This document shows positions 7,029 to 11,703 of a stretch of 11,703 nucleotides of DNA, piece by piece. The first letter of the stretch is position 1. Each line of letters starts with the position of its first letter. The position numbers and the translations under genes are program-made. The stretch is from Frankiales bacterium (GTDB lineage Bacteria > Actinomycetota > Actinomycetes > Mycobacteriales > SCTD01), in assembly GCA_025965495.1 (NCBI GenBank), contig JAOPWW010000399.1, forward strand, positions 1-11,703, read 5' to 3'. The notes beneath the pieces were generated by a model. That model saw nothing but the letters and a program-made list of their open reading frames with translations. It searched no databases and was not told the origin of the DNA.

Positions 7029-7029
7029 G

Positions 7030-7590
7030 TCAGGCTCCTGCGGGGCGGGTGGGGAACGGGCCGCCGGGACGGCCGTTGCGGTCGGCGAGCAGGCCGCAGA
7101 CCGTGGACAGGGCGATCTCCGGCGGGGTCCTGGAGCCGACGTCGAGCCCGATCGGGCGGTGCACCCGGGCGATGTCGGTCTCGGGCACGCCCCGCTCGCG
7201 CAGGGCCTCGACGTGCGGTGCGGTGTGGCGCAGCGACCCCATCACGCCGATCCACCGGGTCGGCAGGGCGAGCGCCTCGGCGAGGACGTCGCCCAGCTCG
7301 CCCCGCTCGTGGTCGCACACGACGACGTCGCTGCCCTCGTCCACACCCGCCTCCAGCACGCTGGCGACCGCTCCGCCCCCGCGCCGGGCGGCGTCCGGCT
7401 CGACGACCGAGACCGGCCAGCCGAGCCGCTCGGCCAGGGCGGCGCACTCCCGCGCGACGGGGCTGTCGAAGACCAGCACGAGCCGGCGGGGGTCGGGCGG
7501 CAGCGCGACCTCCCCGTGCGCCGCGGCGCACGCCTCGTCGTGGACGTGGCCGGGCTCGCCGTGGGGCACTGGGTCCATGCCGCGGAGCAT
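7030..7590 (-). CDS. XdhC-type Rossmann-domain protein (C-terminal XdhC domain only)
   Basis: The 186-residue product (182 if the ATG at 7578 is used) consists mostly of the XdhC C-terminal NAD(P)-binding-like domain: RRLVLVFDSPVARECAALAE, then DVVVCDHERGELGDVLAEAL, RWIGVMGS and the family signature IGLDVGSRTPPEIALS near the C-terminus. XdhC proteins bind molybdenum cofactor, help its sulfuration and deliver it to xanthine-dehydrogenase-type enzymes; the CoxI family is related. The usual N-terminal XdhC/CoxI domain is missing, replaced by about 30 residues rich in His, Pro and Ala, and no molybdo-enzyme genes are in the window. It lies 17 bases after the HTH-cupin gene and one base before the DUF1348 gene, so it is the middle gene of a probable three-gene operon. 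Neither candidate ATG has a strong SD. The domain is clear; its partner enzyme is unknown. Confidence 0.8.
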   Translation of the reverse strand: MLRGMDPVPHGEPGHVHDEACAAAHGEVALPPDPRRLVLVFDSPVARECAALAERLGWPVSVVEPDAARRGGGAVASVLEAGVDEGSDVVVCDHERGELGDVLAEALALPTRWIGVMGSLRHTAPHVEALRERGVPETDIARVHRPIGLDVGSRTPPEIALSTVCGLLADRNGRPGGPFPTRPAGA

Positions 7591-7607
7591 GCCCGACCGG
7601 CGGGCGG

Positions 7608-8174
7608 TCAGCGAGGGCGGGCCGTCACGTGCATCCGCTCCCCCTGGGGGCCGAACAGCGTGAGCAGCTCGGCCGGCTCCGTCGAGGGGTTGGACAGCGC
7701 GTGGGGCGTACGGGTGTCGAACTCGGCGACCTCGCCGCTGCGCAGCACGAGGTCGTGCTCCCCGAGCAGCAGCCGGACCCGGCCGCTCAGGACGTACACC
7801 CACTCGTAGCCCTCGTGGACCCGCAGCTCGTCCGGCCGGCCGGGCCACCCCCCGGGCACGACCATCTTGTACGCCTGCAGGCCCCCCGGCCGGCGGGTCA
7901 GCGGCACGAAGACGACGCCGTCGCGCACCCGCGGCCGCGCCTGCACGCGCGGGTCCCCCGTCTCCGGCGCGTCGACCAGCTCGTCCAGCGACACCTGGTG
8001 GGCCCGGGCCAGCCGGAGCAGCAGCTCGAGCGTGGGGCGCCGGTCGCCGGACTCCAGGCGCGAGAGCGTGCTCACGGAGACCCCGGTGGTGGCGGACAGC
8101 TCGGCCAGCGTCGCGCCGCCGGTCAGCCGCAGGGCGCGCAGCCGGGGCCCGACGCCGGCGAGGGTCTCGTCCAC
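7608..8174 (-). CDS. HTH-XRE transcriptional regulator with C-terminal cupin domain
   Basis: The 188-residue protein has an N-terminal Cro/C1-type helix-turn-helix (about 9-66; ATLAELSATTGVSVSTLSRLESGDRRPTLE contains the recognition helix) followed by a small cupin barrel (about 98-175; VHEGYEWVYVLSGRVRLLLG and the second motif TPHALSNPS). Regulators of this type sense a small molecule through the cupin and usually repress their own gene and a neighbour. The GTG at 8174 gives the family-like start VDETLAGVGPRLRALR. Only weak SD bases (GTGGGG) precede it, and a possible promoter would place the transcript start almost at the GTG, so leaderless translation is plausible. It is divergent from a methyltransferase gene across about 65 bases holding two short palindromes, the obvious candidate operators. 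It heads the operon with the XdhC-type and DUF1348 genes. Confidence 0.9.
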   Translation of the reverse strand: MDETLAGVGPRLRALRLTGGATLAELSATTGVSVSTLSRLESGDRRPTLELLLRLARAHQVSLDELVDAPETGDPRVQARPRVRDGVVFVPLTRRPGGLQAYKMVVPGGWPGRPDELRVHEGYEWVYVLSGRVRLLLGEHDLVLRSGEVAEFDTRTPHALSNPSTEPAELLTLFGPQGERMHVTARPR

Positions 8175-8179
8175 GCCCC

Positions 8180-8210
8180 ACTTTGCCGTTGTAGCAACAG
8201 GACTTGTCAA
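8180..8210 (-). promoter_or_regulatory. Candidate promoter of the HTH-cupin operon
   Basis: On the minus strand there is a perfect -35 TTGACA (8210-8205) and, 19 bases on, CAAAGT (8185-8180), a 3/6 match to -10. Transcription would start at about 8174-8172, on the GTG start codon. The -35 is convincing; the -10 and spacing are not. Confidence 0.35.
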
Positions 8211-8211
8211 G
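8188..8211. promoter_or_regulatory. Two short palindromes between divergent genes, candidate regulator operators
   Basis: GTTG-TAG-CAAC (8188-8198) and CTTG-T-CAAG (8203-8211) lie with centres 14 bases apart. The second contains the -35 TTGACA of the HTH-cupin gene and the first sits in its spacer. This placement suits autoregulation and control of the methyltransferase by the adjacent XRE protein, which is inferred. Confidence 0.4.
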
Positions 8212-8239
8212 CAGCGCGCGCTCGCTGCACCCTCCGCCC

Positions 8240-8878
8240 ATGACACCCGACGTGATGAGCGAGCAGGCCTGGGACGAGCGGTACCGCAGGGGCGACGCCG
8301 GGGGCTGGAGCGGTGCGCCCAACGCGGTCCTGGTGCAGGAGGTCGAGCAGCTGACGCCGGGACGCGCCCTGGACGTCGGCTGCGGGGAGGGCGGCGACGC
8401 GCTCTGGCTCGCCTCACGCGGGTGGACCGTGATCGGGGCGGACCTGTCCGGCGTCGTGCTCGAGCGCGCCGCAGTGCGGGCGCAGGGACGGGGCCTGCAG
8501 GTCGCGTGGGAGCACCGGGACGTGCTGACCTGGAGTCCCCCGACCACGACCTACGAACTCGCGTCCGCCTGCTTCCTTCACCCCTCCGGCGACAATCGGC
8601 CTGCGGTCCACGCCCGGCTCGCGGCGGCCGTCGCTCCCGGCGGGCACCTGCTGCTCGTCGCGCACGCGCCGTCGCACGCCGCGACCCTGACGGGCACCCC
8701 CTTCGAGGGCCTGCCCCTGTTCGCGACGCCGGAGCAGGTCGTCGCCGACCTGGACCTCGACGCCTTCGACGTCCGGGTCGCGGAGGTCCGGAGCCGGGCG
8801 TCAGCCGGTCACGGGGGCCACGGGGGCGGCGTCGTGGAGGACGTGGTCGTCCACGCGGTCCGGCGCGTGCCAGCCTGA
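8240..8878 (+). CDS. Class I SAM-dependent methyltransferase (TehB/thiopurine-type)
   Basis: The 212-residue protein has a Rossmann-like methyltransferase core: motif I LDVGCGEGG (44-52) binds SAM, and the acidic residue ending beta-2 is D68 (VIGAD). Beta-4 is around TYELASACFLH (104-114) and AVAPGGHLLLVAHAP follows (130-144). The early WDERYRRG and GWSGAPN motifs are typical of the TehB-like group, which methylates small electrophiles or thiol/metalloid compounds; the substrate here is not predictable. A Gly/His-rich patch (HGGHGGG, 191-197) comes from a CACGGGGGC duplication. ATG at 8240 is preferred; GTG 8252 and ATG 8255 (MSEQAWDERY) are alternatives and none has a good SD. A TTG at 8204 would overlap the palindromes and is unlikely. 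It is divergent from the HTH-cupin regulator and four bases upstream of the M15 peptidase gene. Confidence 0.88.
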   Translation: MTPDVMSEQAWDERYRRGDAGGWSGAPNAVLVQEVEQLTPGRALDVGCGEGGDALWLASRGWTVIGADLSGVVLERAAVRAQGRGLQVAWEHRDVLTWSPPTTTYELASACFLHPSGDNRPAVHARLAAAVAPGGHLLLVAHAPSHAATLTGTPFEGLPLFATPEQVVADLDLDAFDVRVAEVRSRASAGHGGHGGGVVEDVVVHAVRRVPA

Positions 8879-8882
8879 GGGG

Positions 8883-9761
8883 GTGCGTCGCCGTCCGCTG
8901 ACCGTCCTGGCCGCCCTGCTGCTGGGCGCGACGGCGGCCTGCGGCGGGACGGACCGGCCGGTCGCGGGGCCCACGACGGTGCCGTCCTCCGCGGAGCCCT
9001 CGGCCGGGCCGTCCGCCACGCCCCCCGCGCCCCGGAGCAGTCCGCCGGCGTCGGCGAGCCCGGCCTGGCGGGTGGGGGCGTCCGCCCTGCCGCTGCGGCC
9101 GGACGGCTTCGGCCAGGTCCTCGACACCCCGGTCGTGCTGCGTCGTCGCACGCTGCAGGCGCCCGACCTGCTGCCGCCGCCGCCCGGCGGGCACTGGGCC
9201 GCGCGGGTCCTGCCCGTCGACGCCGGGGTGCGCGCCCGGATGGGCAGCACCTGGTCACCGGCCTGCCCGGTCGCCCTCGCCGACCTGCGGCTGCTCCGTG
9301 TCGCCTTCCGCGGCTTCGACGGCCGCGCCCACACCGGGGAGCTGGTGGTGGCGGCGCGGGTCGCCGGCGACGTCGTCGGGGTGTTCCACCGGCTGTGGTC
9401 GGCCGGCTTCCCGATCGAGGAGCTGCGCCTGCCGACGACGGCCGACGTCGACGCCGCCCCGACCGGCGACGGCAACCTCACCGCCGGCTACGCCTGCCGG
9501 GCGGCCCGGGGGCAGCGGCGGTTCTCCTCGCACGCCTACGGGATCGCCGTCGACCTGGACCCGTTCCAGAACCCCGAGGTGAAGCGGGACCTCGTCCTGC
9601 CCGAGCTCGCGAGCGCCTACGTCGACCGGCGCGACGTCCGGCCGGGGATGGTCGTGGCGGGCGGCCCGGCGGTGGCGGCGTTCCGGGCGATCGGCTGGAC
9701 CTGGGGCGGGACCTGGACGAGCAGCAAGGACTGGATGCACTTCAGTGCCGACGGGCGCTGA
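8883..9761 (+). CDS. Secreted M15-family (VanY/CwlK-like) peptidase, probable lipoprotein
   Basis: The 292-residue protein begins MRRRPLTVLAALLLGATAAC, a short signal peptide ending in a lipobox-like TAAC at C20, then a Pro/Ser/Ala linker to about 62. The M15 zinc site is intact: SHAYGIAVD gives ligands H217 and D224, and DWMHF gives acid D283 and ligand H286. Other M15 features are AFRGFDGRAHTGELVV (141-156) and a C-terminal tail ending just after the last ligand. Members cleave peptidoglycan stem peptides (D,D-carboxypeptidase or L-Ala-D-Glu endopeptidase); the specificity here is not determinable. It would act at the outer face of the membrane. C128 and C205 may pair. The GTG start at 8883 follows the methyltransferase TGA by four bases, with GAGGGG abutting it, closer than ideal. 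The two genes look co-transcribed despite unrelated functions. The lipobox -3 residue (Thr) is unusual, so plain secretion remains possible. Confidence 0.88.
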   Translation: MRRRPLTVLAALLLGATAACGGTDRPVAGPTTVPSSAEPSAGPSATPPAPRSSPPASASPAWRVGASALPLRPDGFGQVLDTPVVLRRRTLQAPDLLPPPPGGHWAARVLPVDAGVRARMGSTWSPACPVALADLRLLRVAFRGFDGRAHTGELVVAARVAGDVVGVFHRLWSAGFPIEELRLPTTADVDAAPTGDGNLTAGYACRAARGQRRFSSHAYGIAVDLDPFQNPEVKRDLVLPELASAYVDRRDVRPGMVVAGGPAVAAFRAIGWTWGGTWTSSKDWMHFSADGR

Positions 9762-9792
9762 GTGACACAGCAGCGCCGACGGGCGCTGAGTG
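9747..9792 (+). repeat. 18-bp direct repeat, 28-bp period, across the M15 stop codon
   Basis: GCCGACGGGCGCTGAGTG occurs at 9747-9764 and again, identical, at 9775-9792, as a partial tandem duplication. The first copy holds the M15 stop TGA (9759-9761) and an abutting GTG. Because 28 is not a multiple of three, the second GTG is in another frame. Confidence 0.95.
9771..9788 (+). terminator. Hairpin after the M15 peptidase gene
   Basis: CAGCGCC (9771-9777), loop GACG and GGCGCTG (9782-9788) make a perfect 7-bp GC-rich stem ten bases after the M15 stop. It lies in the second repeat copy; the first lacks the left arm. It could terminate or attenuate the upstream operon; there is no T-tract. Confidence 0.35.
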
Positions 9793-9829
9793 GGTCCGCT
9801 GAGTCGTCCGGTGCGGGTCCCGCGCCCGC

Positions 9830-9856
9830 TCAACGCCTGGCCGGAGCGGCCGATGG
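9830..9856 (+). promoter_or_regulatory. Candidate sigma-28/WhiG-type promoter of the chemoreceptor gene
   Basis: TCAA (9830-9833), exactly 15 bases, then GCCGATGG (9849-9856) resembles the FliA/SigD/WhiG consensus TAAA-N15-GCCGATAA (3/4 and 6/8 matches). Transcription would start near 9863, 12 bases before the GGAG and about 22 before the GTG at 9885. Motility sigma factors commonly drive chemoreceptor genes. Confidence 0.5.
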
Positions 9857-9884
9857 GGCCACCACCCCTGGATCGGAGCTCGAC

Positions 9885-11282
9885 GTGGACCCGGCAGCCC
9901 GCCGCACCGCCCTGTTCGCCGTCGCGGCGACCGCCCTCGCGACCGTCGCCGCCGGCCTCCTCGGGCTGCCCTCCTGGGCCGCCCCGGTGCTCGCGCTGCT
10001 CGCCGGAGCGGGGGTCGTCTCCCTGGCCGCTCCTCGGTCCGCGCCGACCCCGGCCCCGGACGCCGCCCCCGGACCGGTGCGTCCGGCCGTCGTCGTCCCG
10101 CTCCCCCGCCGCACCCCGCCGCCTCGCGTGACGGGCAGCCGGGAGGACGCGGTGCGCGACGTCGCGGCGCTCTCCACCGCGGCCGACGACGTCGCCGAGC
10201 GCTTCCGCAGCGCGACCGACGCCCTCGGCGCACTGCGCCGGGCCGGCGACGAGGTCGCGGGCGGCGCCGCGTCCGTCTCGGGCAGCACGGCCACCGCCCT
10301 GGAGTCCGCACGGTCGGCGGCCACCCGGGTCGACGACCTGCTCGCGACGAGCACCCGGATCGGCGACGTCACCGGCCTGATCGCCTCCATCACCGACCAG
10401 ACCCGCACGCTCGCGCTGAACGCCACCATCGAGGCGGCCCGGGCCGGTGACGCGGGACGCGGCTTCGCCGTCGTCGCGGGCGAGGTCAAGGAGCTCGCGC
10501 TGGCGACGGCGCGCGCCGCGCAGTCGATCTCGCAGCAGGTCGGCGAGGTGCAGGACGGGACCCGCGCCGCCGCTGCGGCGATCGCCGAGGTGACGTCCCT
10601 GCTGGGCGAGGTCGCCGCGGCGCAGGACGGCGTGCTGGAGGCCGTGGCCCGGCAGGGCGCGGCCAGCGGCGCCATCGGCCACGACGTGGAACAGGCCGCC
10701 CGCGGCTCGGTCACCATGGCCGAGCTCGTGGCGCGGCGGGTCGAGTCCGAGCAGCGCGCCTTCTGCGAGTCCGCGCTCGAGGTCGCCCGCGACCTGCTGG
10801 CGTCCAGCGGTGGCTTCGCGCTCGGCGAGCGGCTGGTCGACTGGCAGCTCACCGAGCCGTCCGGGGAGACCCGGACGGTGCGGATGCCGGTCGTCAGCCT
10901 CGGGGGCGTCGAGGTCGTCCGCAACGACGACCCCGGCCGGCCCTCGGTCTACGTCGACGACGTCAAGCGCCTCGTGGGCGGCACCTGCAGCGTCTTCCAG
11001 CGCACCCCCGACGGCGCGATGATGCGCATCGCGAGCAACCTCGTCGGCCCGAACGGCAAGCGCATCGTCGGCGCCGTCCTGGCCCCGACGACCGCCGCCG
11101 GCACCCCCAACCCCGCCCTGACGGCGGTCCTGGAGGGCCGGACCTACATCGGTGAGGCCAACGTCCTCGGGACCGACTACTACACCGCCTACGCGCCCCT
11201 GCACGACGACGACGGCAGCGTCGTCGGCGTGCTGTACGTCGGGCTGCTCAAGCAGGCCAAGGCGCTGGTCGGCGCCTCCTAG
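9885..11282 (+). CDS. Methyl-accepting chemotaxis protein with C-terminal Cache domain
   Basis: From GTG at 9885 (GGAG at 9875-9878, six bases upstream) the product is 465 residues. Two hydrophobic segments (about 9-28 and 31-48) form a membrane hairpin, followed by a Pro-rich linker (50-84) with no evident HAMP. The MCP signalling domain covers about 90-285, with the conserved hairpin-tip region at about 159-205 (ALNATIEAARAGDAGRGFA), which contacts CheA and CheW. Here QTRTLALNA replaces the usual QTNxLALNA. A Cache_3-Cache_2-like sensor domain fills about 290-459 (GGTCSVFQRTPDGAMMRIAS; TYIGEANVLGTDYYTAY; GSVVGVLYVGL). With both membrane segments N-terminal, this sensor should be cytoplasmic, unlike the usual periplasmic Cache receptors. 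An in-frame GTG at 9762, abutting the M15 stop, adds 41 low-complexity residues and no SD; I reject it. The gene ends on CTAG shared with the convergent cobN stop. Confidence 0.9.
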   Translation: MDPAARRTALFAVAATALATVAAGLLGLPSWAAPVLALLAGAGVVSLAAPRSAPTPAPDAAPGPVRPAVVVPLPRRTPPPRVTGSREDAVRDVAALSTAADDVAERFRSATDALGALRRAGDEVAGGAASVSGSTATALESARSAATRVDDLLATSTRIGDVTGLIASITDQTRTLALNATIEAARAGDAGRGFAVVAGEVKELALATARAAQSISQQVGEVQDGTRAAAAAIAEVTSLLGEVAAAQDGVLEAVARQGAASGAIGHDVEQAARGSVTMAELVARRVESEQRAFCESALEVARDLLASSGGFALGERLVDWQLTEPSGETRTVRMPVVSLGGVEVVRNDDPGRPSVYVDDVKRLVGGTCSVFQRTPDGAMMRIASNLVGPNGKRIVGAVLAPTTAAGTPNPALTAVLEGRTYIGEANVLGTDYYTAYAPLHDDDGSVVGVLYVGLLKQAKALVGAS

Positions 11283-11703
11283 CGGTCCTCGAGGTCGCCC
11301 TCGAGCTGCAGGTAGGTGTCGGTCAGCCCCTGCAGGGCCTCCGCCGACGGCTTCTCCCACAGGCCGCGCTCGGCCGCCTCGAGCAGCCGCTCGGCCATGC
11401 CGCGCAGCGCCCAGGGGTTGCTCTTCTGCAGGAACTCGCGGTTGGTCGCGTCGAAGACGTAGGCGCTGGTGAGCTTCTCGTACATCCAGTCCTCGACCAC
11501 GCCCGCGGTGGCGTCGTAGCCGAACAGGTAGTCGACGGTCGCCGCCATCTCGAACGCGCCCTTGTAGCCGTGCCGGCGCATCGCCGCCATCCACTTGGGG
11601 TTGACCACGCGGGCGCGGAACACCCGGTGCGTCTCCTCCTGCAGCGTGCGCGTCTTCACGGTGTCCGGGACGGCGCTGTCGCCGACGTAGGCCTCCGGCG
11701 AGA
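11279..11703 (-). CDS. cobN: Cobaltochelatase large subunit CobN, C-terminal 140 residues (runs off the right edge)
   Basis: CobN is the large (about 1,200-1,400 residue) subunit that binds hydrogenobyrinic acid a,c-diamide and cobalt; an AAA+/VWA partner supplies ATP hydrolysis. The visible part is the C-terminus. It runs from SPEAYVGDSAVPDTVKTRTL at the window edge through VVNPKWMAAMRRHGYKGAFE, AATVDYLFGYDATAGVVEDW and MYEKLTSAY to GDLEDR, closely matching the CobN/ChlH/BchH C-terminal block. The reading frame is open to the right edge, so the GTG at 11659 (VKTRTL) is internal and not a start. The stop TAG overlaps the stop of the convergent chemoreceptor gene in CTAG (11279-11282). No terminator is visible downstream. 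CobN rather than ChlH/BchH is favoured by the cobO and chelatase genes on the same strand. Confidence 0.93.
   Translation of the reverse strand, partial: SPEAYVGDSAVPDTVKTRTLQEETHRVFRARVVNPKWMAAMRRHGYKGAFEMAATVDYLFGYDATAGVVEDWMYEKLTSAYVFDATNREFLQKSNPWALRGMAERLLEAAERGLWEKPSAEALQGLTDTYLQLEGDLEDR

Noticed and set aside
8204..8239. Upstream TTG start for the methyltransferase
   Set aside because: It would put the coding start inside the palindromic divergent promoter region and adds 12 residues (MSSSARSLHPPP) with no family match.
8810..8832. CACGGGGGC duplication as a possible regulatory repeat
   Set aside because: It lies inside the methyltransferase reading frame and is explained as a His-Gly-Gly coding repeat.
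9762..9884. 41-residue N-terminal extension of the chemoreceptor from GTG 9762
   Set aside because: It has no SD, is low complexity, and lies over a tandem repeat and upstream of the candidate promoter. GTG 9885 has GGAG at six bases and leads directly into the membrane hairpin.
9255..11594. 779-codon open frame on the minus strand opposite the chemoreceptor
   Set aside because: It is antisense to clear M15 and MCP motifs, low complexity and without domains. Its N-terminal part overlaps cobN in a different frame.

Overview
The window reads as chromosomal DNA of a very GC-rich actinobacterium. Nearly every codon in the real genes ends in G or C, GTG and TTG starts are common, and the gene families (CobN with a fused ChlI/ChlD-type chelatase, HTH-cupin regulator, DUF1348 protein, secreted Asp-box propeller) suit Actinomycetota. 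A chemoreceptor with a candidate sigma-28/WhiG-type promoter suggests a motile organism. I cannot name the genus from sequence alone.

Layout. (a) 1-2400, minus strand: a cobalamin-biosynthesis segment made of a B12 riboswitch, an 8-codon leader ORF, a fused AAA+/VWA metal-chelatase subunit and the start of cobO. (b) 2430-3564, plus strand: purU (formyltetrahydrofolate hydrolase), then an unrecognised 56-residue ORF. (c) 3600-6560, plus strand: a promoter-like region overlapped by a large inverted repeat, a 939-residue secreted Asp-box beta-propeller protein and a strong hairpin terminator. (d) 6576-8174, minus strand: a likely three-gene operon of HTH-cupin regulator, XdhC-type Rossmann protein and DUF1348/NTF2-like protein. 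(e) 8240-9761, plus strand, divergent from (d): a class I methyltransferase and an M15 peptidase lipoprotein. (f) 9830-11282, plus strand: a chemoreceptor whose Cache sensor domain lies C-terminal to its signalling domain. (g) 11279-11703, minus strand: the C-terminus of CobN, the large cobaltochelatase subunit.

How the parts relate. CobN (right edge) and the ChlID-type subunit plus CobO (left edge) belong to the same B12 pathway and lie on the same strand. CobN with the ATPase subunit inserts cobalt into the corrin ring, and CobO adenosylates the corrinoid. About 9 kb of unrelated genes separates them, and the left segment has its own B12 riboswitch, so the cob locus looks split. The middle genes show no shared pathway.

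The most interesting signals are regulatory: the riboswitch with an SD-masking hairpin and a leader ORF that overlaps the chelatase start by four bases (GTGA); the sigma-28-like promoter before the chemoreceptor; and the palindromes between the HTH-cupin regulator and the methyltransferase. The inverted Cache-receptor architecture is the most unusual protein. I saw no phage, IS, CRISPR or tRNA/rRNA features and no convincing new defence or biosynthetic system.
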